Source of the DNA: Gongronella butleri | Lineage: Eukaryota; Mucoromycota; Mucoromycetes; Mucorales; Cunninghamellaceae | DNA length: 64,000 bases | Assembly (NCBI GenBank): GCA_025201375.1 | Contig: JAIWZP010000001.1 | Span: forward strand, 310,001-374,000 | Direction of reading: 5' to 3' | In this document: positions 23,787 through 33,867 of the stretch, piece after piece | Position numbering within the stretch: position 1 is the first letter of the stretch | Layout: every line of letters starts with the position of its first letter | Position numbers and translations under genes: made by a program | The notes under the pieces: generated by a model | Seen by the model: only the letters and a program-made list of their open reading frames with translations | Databases searched by the model: none | What the model was told of the DNA's origin: nothing

Positions 23787-23879
23787 TCCAGATGATGGGT
23801 CGTGTCGTCGATTATTGCTGCCATTGACAGTTTGAGTTCATATTCCCGGGATCGCGCATTGGGACCAGCATGCCGCAGT

Positions 23880-24265
23880 GTTACTGGTGCTCTTCATGTG
23901 CGTTCACGTATTTTTGAGCAATTGGGCATCAGGTCACGCAAAAGATGATCAACGGCTTCGCAATTCCATTTGCTTGTCATGACATATTCGTCCCAGATGA
24001 TAACGCGTGCTGCGTGCAAGAGGGCAGCTTGTTGGCTTCCACGGGGCACATTTCAGGTCATGCCGGAGCCCTTTTTGACCGGCATCTTGAACAATGCATG
24101 TGCTGTCGTCCCACCCGGTAGCAGCAATGGCTCAATCCCAGAACTGGAGACAGGCAATGCAATGTCACCCTGCGATCTAACAGCAGACATGATGCACTTG
24201 AACAATTGGCTTTTGCCAGTTCCACCGGGGTCCAAAACGAAAAATAGCTTGCATGGCATGGTCAT
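23880..24265 (-). pseudogene. Helitron Pif1-like helicase fragment 1
   Basis: The reading frame from 24265 gives LFFVLDPGGTGKSQLF (Walker A), VRSQGDIALPVSSSGIEPLL and LLPGGTTAHALFKMPV. It then hits a TGA where the family has a cysteine in TCNVPRGSQ, and continues in the same frame as NVPRGSQQAALL and RVIIWDEYVMT (Walker B), then EAVDHLLRDLMP. The single in-frame nonsense codon near 24053, plus loss of similarity after about 23890, shows it is a pseudogene. Confidence 0.75.
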
Positions 24266-24519
24266 TTGATCACGAACGGCGCGAGAATGGTAGAATACGC
24301 GTGTGGTTTCTGGGTATTGAGTGTTGCGTGCAATTGCTGGTGGATTTGATCATGTTCCTGCACGCCGTACATTGCACGCTCGCGATCGGCAAAAGAGGTC
24401 ACCTTGAATTGCTCTGCTTCTTCGCCGTCCACGGCATCCTGGGGCATTGATGGAAAGTCGCAACCGTGTTTCAACCAAGGTACAACAGATGCAACGCTGC
24501 GAGAGCGAAAACAACGTTG

Positions 24520-25213
24520 TCATTTATCGTCATTTTTTTTCTTTGCAATTAGGTGGCTGCCAGCCATCAGAAACGTCTGAAAGCCGTACCTCGACATTAT
24601 GACAGCCTGAAAAAATTGAAAAAAAAATCTCGGTGAGGCCCAAAAAAGGGACGGTTTGCACAAAAAAAACCTTACTTTGTCCCAAATGATGGTTTTTACA
24701 GCCAGGATCAAAGTGGATCGGCAGTTTTGGCGGCTGTATGCACAAGAGCCGTGCTCGTCAAGGTTGTGCACAAGGATTCCAAAACAATTGTGCGCTATGC
24801 GACCGCCTGGAAGCAACTGTGCGGCAACAGCGGACGTGCCTAAGCGTAAAGCCAGATGGTCGTGGCCGCGGCATTGAATAATCGCGTCTTTCCGGTGCCA
24901 GGGGGCCATCGATACGTTCTTTTACCGCGTTTGACCGCTGATTCATATGAGGTGACTCGCACCGCGTCGATAAAAGCGGGGAGTGCATCCAAATATGCCT
25001 TGATGGCGTCCAAAGCGCGAGCCTGATTTGTATTGAGCTGACGTTATGTAAGTGGCGTTTGACCCCTGATTCATTTGAGGTGAATCGCGCCGTATCGATA
25101 AAGGCTGGGAGTGCATCCAAATATGCCTTGATGGCGTCCAAAGCGCGAACCTGATTTGTATTGAGCTGTTGGCGGGCTTTATGGTAGTGGCGTTGCCGCA
25201 GGTCGGCGTCCAA
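24520..25213 (-). pseudogene. Helitron Pif1-like helicase fragment 2
   Basis: A second helicase piece starts with QQLNTNQVRALDAIKAYLDA, the helicase Q-motif region. After a duplicated segment it has a Walker A core (PPGTGKTRLFNA) in one frame. In another frame it continues with TSAVAAQLLPGGRIAH, FGILVHNLDEHGSCA and KTIIWDK (Walker B). Frame changes near 24870-24900 break it. It duplicates the domain also seen at 23880-24265, so two element copies contributed. Confidence 0.65.
24915..25175. repeat. Tandem duplication of about 125 bp inside the helicase relic
   Basis: The segment from TACCGCGTTTGACCGCTGAT through GGAGTGCATCCAAATATGCC and TTGATGGCGTCCAAAGCGCG to GATTTGTATTGAGCTG is present twice, at about 24920-25045 and 25047-25170, with few differences. 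The first part of each copy carries the box shared with the 7.9-8.9 kb repeat cluster. Confidence 0.8.
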
Positions 25214-25250
25214 CTGGTCATTTCACCACGCGTATGGTCGCTCCGCGTGG

Positions 25251-26150
25251 ATGTAGGCTCCTAAAGCGCGAATAACTCTTCAAAGCGCCTCAAAGACGAA
25301 CAGCTGCTCACCAAGAACTCATTGATGTCTGTCAGAGCTTGCTGCTGGCTGGCGTGAACGGCACCTTGGGGCAAAGGATCGCAAGGCGCACGTGGAGGCG
25401 CGTATGGTGCCTGTGGAGACGTGTATCGCGCCTGTGAACGTGCTCCTTAGCAAGTTTGTTCTTGAAACGCTCCCAGAGAGCAAGGGGCGAGGAGGATCAA
25501 TGCGCGTGCTTCACGCCTTTGGCTCCCTTGTCTACAACACTCTAACAATAAAAAGAGGTCAAAAGCGTGAATTTTGGCGATTTTGGTTTTTTCTGGGCGA
25601 CAAATTTTACCTTATAGGCTCGGGCACCCCACCTTGTACCGACCCAGGAAAACTCGCACACTCTATTAGCATAAGCGTCTATTGACACCATAGACAATAG
25701 CAAAAGGTGTATTTATCATAAAAAAAACAAAGAACAAACCAAAGGCGCGATTTCTTGCGAAAAGTAAAAAAAAAAGCAGAGAAAAAAAAAAAAAAAGAGA
25801 CCGCGGCGGGCAAAAAAGGGGCAGCTGCAATAAAGGGATGCTTACCAAAAAAGGGCAAACCTGTCAATTTTTGCCTCCTCCCCCTGACAGTTGCAATGTC
25901 TGTGCCATTGTCAAGAGGGACGGACGTGAGCCGTGGTCGGCCGCGCATGTATGCATCGGTGGCGCCAAGGTGAGGAAACGCCAAAAAAAAAAAAGCGTGA
26001 CATACACGCCCGCCAGCCTTCACGAAGAAACAAAAAGGCCTTGATGGTCCCCTCAAAACACGTCGCCCGCGCATGCACTGGTCGCGGAATCACGCTTTTT
26101 CCCACATTTATCTATCAGAAAAGAGATGTGGTGAATAAATAATCGCACTA
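25251..26150. other. No gene seen
   Basis: Flank of the Helitron relic followed by A-tract-rich sequence (A runs near 25766, 25783, 25983). Open frames here are short and built on homopolymers. I see no gene. Confidence 0.4.
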
Positions 26151-26154
26151 CTAG

Positions 26155-26235
26155 CATCAAAAGCGTCTCAAAAGCACCTCAAAAGGGTGTCAGAAGCGTG
26201 TCAAAGTGTCTCAAAAGCGTGTCAAAAGGGTCATG
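26155..26235. repeat. Short tandem repeat, core (G)TCTCAAAAGC
   Basis: Units of about 11-18 bases recur: CATCAAAAGC, GTCTCAAAAGC, ACCTCAAAAGG, GTGTCAGAAGC, GTGTCAAAG, TGTCTCAAAAGC, GTGTCAAAAGGG. No protein frame is conserved. Confidence 0.6.
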
Positions 26236-26424
26236 CAGGTCAATTGCGCGTCAAGCGAATCGCATCGTCAAAGTTCACCCCCCTGATGCAAGGTCTATTT
26301 CTCATGTAAAGAAAAAAAATCTAAAAAAATGGCAAAAATGGCGATTTTAGCCATGTAACGTGGGTTGTGTATGCGCGACACGTGCATGCTTTATTTCATC
26401 ATACTTTTGGCTTCTCAGATGACC

Positions 26425-26885
26425 AGATGTAAGTGCAACGCGCGTGCACAACGCGTCAAACGCGCCCAAATTATGTTAAACGCGTCTCTGCCCCCCACGG
26501 GCCGCCCCCGCGCCGGAGCCCGCTCGCGTGCGCGACGTGTTACACGCGTGCAAAGTCAGTTAAACGCGTAGCTGCCCACGCACCACTCAACGCTTACCCG
26601 GAAACCCTCGTGTGACGCGCCAGGATGGCACGATACACGCATTTTTTCTTGTAAATTGCAAAAAAGCCAAGCGAGTCGCGTCACGTCCCCTTTTTTTTGT
26701 AGCTCCCCGCAAAAAAAATTATGGCAAACGCATTATTTTTGCCTTCAACGCGTGCGACACGCGTCACATTGGCGTGCAAAGCGGCGTACACAACGCGTCA
26801 AACGAGCTCAAAGTCTGTTAAACGTGTAGGCGCCCTCGTACCGCCCCCGCGCCCACATGTCCGTAGAAGCCGGCGCGCATCGGAA
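26425..26885. repeat. Two-copy repeat rich in ACGCGT and GTTAAACG
   Basis: ACAACGCGTCAAACG(C/A)GC(C/T)CAAA is followed by GTTAAACGCGT or GTTAAACGTGT and then a CCGCCCCCGCGCC segment. This occurs once at about 26440-26520 and again at about 26790-26870. A related CACGCGTGCAAAGTCAGTTAAACGCG unit lies between, at about 26545. The composition is very CpG-rich next to AT-rich flanks. Confidence 0.55.
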
Positions 26886-27287
26886 AGTGGGTCTAACTCA
26901 AAAAAAATCCATAATTTATAAAAGTACAATTAGGCAACACCGAGGGTTGATCGACGCGATGTCAGATACATCGCATTTAAATGCGTAAATCCTCACGTAT
27001 TCGACCAATGTGTGACACAAGCCAATCGTACAGCTTGCATTTGCAAAGACGAGTGTGCTCCTTGGAAAAAGATGCCGTGAGGGGCAGTTGCGCGGAAGGC
27101 GATGTATGCGACTCGATTTTTGTTTGTGTTGAAAGACACACAAACAAGCTGAAGTGTGTCAATAACATTTATTTTTGTTCGTAATATGATATATAATATA
27201 ACTATAGAGAGTTTTAACGTGCAGAAAATGGAAAACATCATGTTTATTATTATCAAGTTTATAAAGAATTGTGCTTTCAAATATCTA
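26886..27287. other. Intergenic, no gene seen
   Basis: AT-rich 3' flank of the secreted cysteine-rich protein gene on the minus strand. No gene or clear repeat was recognised. Confidence 0.4.
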
Positions 27288-27986
27288 TCATTGTGATCCG
27301 CATGTTTGAGCCCACGAGCCTACCCAATTAGAACAATGACCAGTTTTGCGGCAGCACACGGGATGGTTGCCTCGACATTCGTTGTCCTGCACACACTTGA
27401 CGTCCTTGTTTCCACAATAGCATTTTCCATCATATAAAATTGCACCTTGATAACAACATTTGTTATTAATTGGTGCCTGATCACATGCAGCACAGTCTTT
27501 TCCTGGAACGAGAGCCACACATTTGCCAGCCCTGCATTCCTCACTGGGCGGGCAGGTGTATTTGTCGTTACATGGCTTGCCAGGACCTTTGCACATGTTG
27601 GCAAATTCTTGGTAACAGCGACCAAAACATGTCTCATCAGCTTGCTCATCGCTGGTGAGATACATCAATCCACTGCAGCACTTGTCATATGAATCAGTGG
27701 TCTCGCCACCTGCTAAGCAGCCAAGCGGAGCCCCTTGCGAACAACTGCGATAGTCACCAATCAGGTTGATTATGATGCCACCATCTCCGCTCCAACTAAC
27801 ATGGTCATACGAAGAAGATCCGTACACGCAAAATTTGTAGGAGAGGTTATCGACAGGGTGGCACTCCTCGCCAGTAGCACAATCGCGGCTTGATGAGCAT
27901 GGTTCTTTGTCAACACACAGATCGGTAATATTCATGTCAGCCATAGCTGCACCGACAAGCAATGCCAATAATAACAACTTCAACAT
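27288..27986 (-). CDS. Secreted cysteine-rich protein (232 aa), function unknown
   Basis: Single exon. The start is taken at the ATG at 27986 because it opens directly into a signal peptide (MLKLLLLALLVGAAMADMN); an upstream in-frame ATG at 28034 would bury that signal. The mature part has about 30 cysteines in clusters: EPCSSSRDCATGEEC, FCVYGSSSY, DKCCSG, CKGPGKPCND, CPPSEECRAGKC, KDCAAC, KCCYQG, CYCGN and CCRKTGHCSNW. This disulfide-knot arrangement is common in secreted fungal effectors and in WAP/Dickkopf-like modules, but I cannot assign a family. Upstream it shares a duplicated promoter module with two other secreted-protein genes (31299 and 37974). A broken relative of its CATG..C..CVY block lies at 49034-49213. 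Confidence 0.82.
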   Translation of the reverse strand: MLKLLLLALLVGAAMADMNITDLCVDKEPCSSSRDCATGEECHPVDNLSYKFCVYGSSSYDHVSWSGDGGIIINLIGDYRSCSQGAPLGCLAGGETTDSYDKCCSGLMYLTSDEQADETCFGRCYQEFANMCKGPGKPCNDKYTCPPSEECRAGKCVALVPGKDCAACDQAPINNKCCYQGAILYDGKCYCGNKDVKCVQDNECRGNHPVCCRKTGHCSNWVGSWAQTCGSQ

Positions 27987-28029
27987 CTTGACACCCGAGA
28001 CAGAGCACTTCTCGTTCACCATGGGAGTT

Positions 28030-29010
28030 GTCAAAGTGTATGTTGAATTATTTATTTATTTATTTGATCTAGTGACCTTTTTATATCAAATTATCCGAGA
28101 AATGGCGAGCATAGGTAAAAAAAAAAAAAAAAAAAAGAGCATTTGCAAGGGGAAATGCAACACACGCATGATAAAAATGCCCAAACGGGATGATCTCCCT
28201 GGCTATGGTGCATTTTTTTTTTTGCCAATCGCCCCGAAGAACCACCGCGGTTTACGTATCTTGTTGCGCAGACGAATCACCAAAAAACGCCAAAAACAAG
28301 AGAGTACGATGTCTTTCCCCCTTGCAGTGGATTGTCGAATCCCAGGAGTGTTGCACAGCTAATGGGCTGGAGAAAAAAAAACATAAAATATGCACCCCTT
28401 GCAAAATGAGTGCTTTCCGTAAAATAAAATGATTGATGTGGCTAGACGGTCATCCACGACGACCAGTAGCTCAGAATTGTGCAAAATAATCATACAAAAA
28501 AGGCCATTTTATTCAATTGATAGGTTGCAATGAGCTAAAAGTTGGCCAAAAAGCAAGAAGCTTAAATATTACACGTCTCAAGGCACGCTCAAAGCCACGC
28601 AAACGAAATTAAGCGAAGAATAACAGAGCGGCACAAGGCACAACTGCTAAAGGAGGCTGATGCGGCAATTGCATGAACAAACCCCTTTATTTTAAACTTT
28701 ATTTTGTGCCTATAGCTTCCAGTCGCGTTGCCAGCGCCCCTGTTCGTTTCTTGCATGGTTGCTTCTTTGTTCCATTTAGGCTGTGTACCTGAAATTTCAT
28801 TGTAAAAAGTGGATATCGTGTAGAACTTGTCTAATGGACCGCTTAAAGGTCGCAATGTGATATATTAAAGCCATAAGCTATGCGGGCACATCATTGCAGC
28901 ACATCTGTCGCTGTTGGAGGCAGGAGTCGCCTTGAAAATCGTGCATTTGCATCATCTTTTATTTTTTTCTTGTTTTTGAATCTGCAGGGGATGGCAACCC
29001 CAAATTTGCA
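28030..29010. repeat. Shared upstream module, copy 1 (partners 31850-33580 and 38215-39905)
   Basis: Landmarks in the same order as the partner copies: GTGACCTTTTTATATCA (TATA-like), TGCACCCCTTGCAAAAT, AAAATGATTGATGTGGCTA, GGTCATCCACGACGACCAGT, TTGATAGGTTG, CGTTTCTTGCATGGTTG and GTGTACCTGAAATTTCATTG (about 28786), then a GTCGCTGTTGGAGGC-like block. The TATA-like box is about 90 bases upstream of the ATG at 27986. This copy is shorter than the other two. Confidence 0.75.
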
Positions 29011-31298
29011 TTAAACACGGAAAATGCAATCTAATCATGCACAGTGGCGCTCACTGTCGTATTGCATAGGATGTAGCTGGCCCAATGTGTCAAGCGCATG
29101 CAAGAGCTTCATTTTTTCTTTGTTTTTAGCGTTTCCTTCCGTGGCTGTCGATCACAAACACGCTGCTTCCTTTTACTTCAATTTACTAGCCCCTGGCTTT
29201 GAATTGCATAACAAGACACTTCTCGTTTAGCTGAAAAAGGGTCCATCTTAACGTGATTTTCCAACTGATGTGTAAAAGTGTCATTCTCGGCCTTAAATGT
29301 GCCGCTAAAATGGCAAAACGCTTGAATTTTTGGTGATTTTAGCGTGTCATTTGCAATTTTATTACAGCATAGCTGGACTGATTTATCAACTCCTCGTGCC
29401 AAATGCTCATACAGCAGCCGCTATGCAACCCATGACGCAGTGCACCACTGACGCTGTTGTCAAAAATCGTGCGTTTTCACGACCTCTGGATCTGAATTAC
29501 CCATTGGGAGTCACTAATCAGACGTAATTGGGCACATATATGGTTATATGGCAGGAATCGCTTTGTGCATGGAGCAAGAGTGAGCGGGCTGAAGCAAGCA
29601 AACACGACCATGGCACACATTAACATGCCTTGTTCCTCTGGGCGTGCAATTTGGGAAGCTCTGCCTGCTTGAATCTTTGTGCCGTGGGTGTGACGATTTT
29701 CGCAAAAACAACTATAAAGTCCTTTGATCATCCTCAAGCTTGCAGTGATAGTGGGCACCAAAGGCTAGTACTAGAGAGCCAAGTTTCACAAGATCCCACC
29801 TTGTGGATCCTGCGAAAATTGCGGTTTAATGAGCTGGAAGTCTTTGTTTCAAATGCCCATCCTTCGACGATGAAACGAATTAGTGCAGAAGGCTTGACAT
29901 TTTCTCGGAAAGAATTACCCAGAGTTCCATGTATATGGCTTGCGAGGTCCATTGGTTGTGCGCGATCCGGAGTATTGACGCGTCGTAAATCACGTCCAAA
30001 AAACGCGGGTTCGACGCGTCGCCATTCACGCGCAAAGCGTTATTTCTTGTGGCCCTGGCATCCACGCGTGTGCACAACCCATATGCGCGAAATATGCTCG
30101 TTTCAAGTCATTGGAAGCATTTCGACAAACAGGGCATTGAATTGAAAATCCGGTGATTTTGGAGCTCTTTTGTCGAATTTCTTTCCAACCGGTATAACGA
30201 TGGTCGGCATGCCATAATAATAAATAATGAAGCGAGCGTGGTCTTGCAGCCGTCCAAGTTTCACGGCGATCCGTCCACACTTTTCGATTTTCAAATTTTT
30301 GCCAGGGGGGTGTCTTATGCTTATTAGTGCCATTTTGTTTCAGCTTTTGCTCGCCAACTACGCGACTTGGATATGTCTGTGTAGGCTCAAATTGAAGTCT
30401 GTCGAGTCCTTTGTTGCGTGGCGTAATACTGTAAATCAATCGATAGACAGTGTGTGGCATGCAAAAAAAAACGGCAAATTGTTGTTTTATTGCTTTTTTG
30501 CCATTTTCTCGCGTCTAATTAGGTGCTCCAAAAAAAGCCAGTGCCATTCGAGAGTCAGTCGACAGCACTATCATCTGTCTGCCCAGAGCAAGTCCTGTTT
30601 CCTTGTTATTTTTTGAACAATTCGGTCTCTCAAGTCAACAAACGATGATTTGGCGTTGCTACTGTAAAAATTTGTGCTTTGAGCATCAAGTCCATAGGGC
30701 TCAGAGTTGTGTGAGATGTCAGGATGGTCCTGTTACATGATTATTTTAATTTCTCAATGGGTACAAATTCTGTATTTATCTTGCCTGGGAGCAAAAGGAC
30801 GCCAATTATCTGCTGCACACAAAGGAAACGTGTGGGTACAGCTAGATGTATTGCGTAGATGTGGACAACAATTGGGACTTTGATTTAATTATAGTAGGAG
30901 TGGTCGGTGGACAAGACAGCCTTCATCAAATGAATAAAATGCAACTTTTTTTTCTTTTTTTTTGCAAGGCGCTTATTACAATTGGGTTTTATCATCATAA
31001 AACATCAAAATTCCGCGTCCACATGCATAAAAAGAGTTTGGTGCATGTCGCATGTCAATTGAGTGAGCAAATATCAAACTCAGTACAGTATATTGCGATT
31101 TTCTTGAGTTTGCTCTCACACCACTCGATGGAGTCCCTGATTTTTATTGCATGAAACCCGACTAAAATGGTACTGAAACGTCAAGTGGAGTCAAGACTGT
31201 GATGCCCAAATATATTATGGCTCCCTTTTAACGGATTTTATTTAAATTGACGCTAACTTGACAAAGTTACTTCAACAAACTTAAATAACTGTTGACCA
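29011..31298. other. Gene-poor, AT-rich region; no gene recognised
   Basis: There are several short open frames on both strands but none with family motifs, and adjacent frames split the same stretches, as expected of decayed sequence. A CpG-rich patch with repeated GACGCGTC elements lies at about 29980-30070. TACTGTA-type motifs occur near 30426, 30658 and 31083. Confidence 0.45.
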
Positions 31299-31841
31299 TC
31301 ACATTGCTCCTTTGCCACTGCCACCTTGTGCGCCATTCTGGGCGCCTCCAGACGTGTCGACAGCGCCTCCGGCTGGTGCTGGTGCTGGTGCTGGTGTCGT
31401 AGTGTCATCAGTCGTAGCGTCTCCGGGGCCACCTGGAGCATTCTGGGCTGGTGTTTGTGGCGTAGTGTCATCAGTCCTAGCGCCTTGGTTTGCCACGGAG
31501 CTGAGGCAGGCTTTGTTTATGCACCCCAACTCCAGGACGCAAAATGGTATATTGGTAGTTCTACGGAGACATTCGGAAGCGCATTTCGCGAAGGCAACTT
31601 TAAAAGATTTGCTGTTGGTATCGCATTTTGCAGCGGTGGCAGCCGCATTCCCGGTGTTATCGGCACCAGCACCTCCTTGGATAGCGCCCAGACCAGCTCC
31701 AGCATTCTGGCCAGCATTGCTACCCGGTTCCCCTCCAAGTGACGGATCACCTGGAGATGTGGTATTTTCCTCCATCACTGGGGCAGGGGCAGCCAAAGCC
31801 GCGACAGCCATGGAAATTATAAAAACAGAGAGAAAGCGCAT
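31299..31841 (-). CDS. Small secreted protein with six clustered cysteines and Gly/Pro/Thr-rich arms
   Basis: Single exon, 180 aa. The start at 31841 opens a signal peptide (MRFLSVFIISMAVAALAAPA). A Gly/Asn-rich arm follows. The cysteine core has spacing C-X3-C-X9-C-X5-C-X4-C after one earlier Cys (KCASECLRR, PFCVLELGCINKACLSSV). A low-complexity tail with two related TTDDTTTP / RTDDTTPQ units ends the protein. The core resembles the CFEM protein at 37974 (which has ECINSKC) but lacks its central CXC segment, so it may be a diverged paralogue. The two genes share orientation and a duplicated upstream region. Likely extracellular or wall-bound; function unknown. Confidence 0.75.
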   Translation of the reverse strand: MRFLSVFIISMAVAALAAPAPVMEENTTSPGDPSLGGEPGSNAGQNAGAGLGAIQGGAGADNTGNAAATAAKCDTNSKSFKVAFAKCASECLRRTTNIPFCVLELGCINKACLSSVANQGARTDDTTPQTPAQNAPGGPGDATTDDTTTPAPAPAPAGGAVDTSGGAQNGAQGGSGKGAM

Positions 31842-31849
31842 TGTAGTAT

Positions 31850-32107
31850 GTTGATTGATTGATTTTTTTTTCGATGTATGCACCTATAGTAGCCTTTTAT
31901 ATAAGAATCATCAGATGCACGACAACTCTAATCGTACGCAGAAGCAAAAAAAAACAGGACGAGTGCATTATAAAAAGGGGAATGCACCCCCTGCGTACAT
32001 GTAAAGCTGTTCTAACTAGCATGATCGCCATGGAAAGCGTGCATTTTTTATCAATCACGCGCTGCCGCGGCTCACGTATCGTTTTATCCAAGTGAATCAT
32101 TATAATA

Positions 32108-32142
<35 letters not shown>

Positions 32143-33580
32143 CAAGAAAGTATCTTACCCCTTGAAATAAGGAGTGTTGCCGTTGGGCTAAGCAGAAAAT
32201 AATTTTGCAACTGACATGTCCATTGAAGAGTTGCGTCGCATCGAATGTTATGATAGAAAAAAAGAAACAAAGAAGCGTGCGCCCCTGCAAAATAGGAGTC
32301 ATTTCGCAACTTAAACTCATTTCCATGTATCATAAAAGTGATCATCTGCCAGTTGCTCATAATTAACCACAGTAGCATCCAAGTAATCCTTTTTTTGTAA
32401 GAGTGAATCGCGAAAAAGAAAAAAAAAAGCGCAAAATAGGTGTTTTTTTTAATTGTGATCAAGGTCAACCGCAAAGCAAGCGTCTAAAATAATTAAGGTT
32501 ATTGGGCGTGCCCAGTGTCACGTAAAACGGGTTTGCATGAAGAATGACTGGCAGTATAAGACACAGATGGCGTAATTCAGCAAAAGCTGCAAATGCATGC
32601 ATGAACCCCTTTTTTAAGCTTTTTTTATGCCCGGTGCTTTAATCGAGCTGCAGCCGAGTGCCTTAGCGTATCTTGCACGCCTGTCTCTCTATCTCGTTTA
32701 GCCTGTGTACTTGAAATTTCATTGTAGAGAGTTTAATTCATGCGAAACTTGCCTCATTGAATGCCTAAATATCACAGAAGCATCACTACAGCCACAAACT
32801 GTATGGACGCGTCATTCCAGAAGAGTTGTCGTTATCGGAAGCAGGTCATCCCCGCAAAATCGTGAATCTGCATCTGCATCACCTTTTGTTTATTTTCTCG
32901 ATTTTATGATTTGCTGATGACAATTCTGGTTTCTACAAGGTTCGAAACATGACAAGCAAAAACACAATCAATCGTCAATCATCGCTTAAACACGAAAAAT
33001 GCCCATTACACGCATCTAATTGTCATGTAACCGCGCCATGCAACGTTCAGGCGCATCACATTTTGTTTAAAAGTCATATTGGCCTGCCAAATGCCCTCCC
33101 ACTTGTTGCCCAAGCGCGCCAGTTGTCGGATTTAGCGCGTCTGTTGCTATTTTAGAGCACCTTTAGGGGCCTGGTACAAGCGACGCACGAAATCGATTGA
33201 ATGACTACAGCGATGCGCTGCAGATCACAACGAGAAGAAATTGATCGACAAAAGGAGACATTTATTATGCAGCATTGGGGGTCCACGAAAAAAATGGATG
33301 AAATACAGTAGAGAATCATGGGACGATCCAAAAAGGGGTTTCGGTGCACTCTTTGCCGTCTGATCGAGGCATTACGGTCCCCTAGGAGGCTAACTTCAAG
33401 GCAACATGAGAGAAACATGAGAGTAAAATATATATATATATATATAAAAAAGGAGGTGACATGATGGTGCAGGGGGGAAACCAGCACAAGGGAATGAGAA
33501 AAGTTAAAAAAAAAAAGGATTCAATGAAAGGGAAGTGGAGAAAAAAAAAGGATCAGCGGCGGCGTGCAAAAAGGCGAGAT
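31850..33580. repeat. Shared upstream module, copy 2; long duplication of 38215-39905
   Basis: About 1.7 kb matches 38215-39905 in order and orientation: a GATTGATTTTTTTTTCGATG-like start, the TATA-like CCTTTTATATAA, GTGTACTTGAAATTTCATTG (about 32704), GAAACTTGCCTCATTGAATG, GAGAAGAAATTGATCGACAA, AAAGGAGACATTTATTATGC, GTGCAGGGGGGAAACC, CAAGGGAATGAGAAAAGT and finally GATCAGCGGCGGCGTGCAAA. The last block is the 3' end of the coding sequence of the gene at 39887-41508, so the duplication stops inside a gene fragment. Confidence 0.85.
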
Positions 33581-33867
33581 GCAACGCAATCATATCACAG
33601 CAAAAATGAAAAAAATAATGTGAGCCAATTGAAGAACGCGGATGCCGATTGCTTAATGCCCTGGTTTCCAGGATCGTTGCCTTTTTTTTTTTTTTTTAAC
33701 TTACCAAAATTAAGAGCTGCAGCTTTTACGGCTACAGGTAATGGCAAGGAGGGGAGTGTGTCGTGGGATGACTAGGCAGTGGTGCTGGGTGGATCGGGCC
33801 GGGGCTTGAATGGGACTGCGTTGGTTTTGGTGAATGAGAGTGGACGCGATGTTGGATTGGCGTGCTT
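33581..33867. other. 3' flank of the Fanzor relic, no gene seen
   Basis: This lies between the duplication breakpoint and the Fanzor stop codon. In known Fanzor/TnpB loci the guide RNA tends to lie at the 3' end of the nuclease gene, so this is where an omega RNA remnant would be expected. I see no obvious fold from reading alone. Confidence 0.3.

Larger units (their letters stand above)
23490..25250 (-). mobile_element. Scrambled, decayed Helitron relic
   Basis: On the minus strand the region holds a Helitron Rep-N-like segment and two separate Pif1-type helicase segments. All are interrupted by stops or frame changes. In an intact Helitron the Rep part precedes the helicase; here, reading along the minus strand, the helicase pieces come first and the Rep-like piece last, so the element is rearranged or built from more than one copy. 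No terminal CTRR or TC ends were identified. Confidence 0.7.

Noticed and set aside
30000..30450. Third copy of the 36.6/60.9 kb repeat
   Set aside because: A few similar words occur, but I could not follow an ordered run of landmarks, so I do not claim it.
29477..30460. Several overlapping medium-length frames that could be a decayed retroelement
   Set aside because: No reverse transcriptase, integrase or recombinase motif could be read in any frame.
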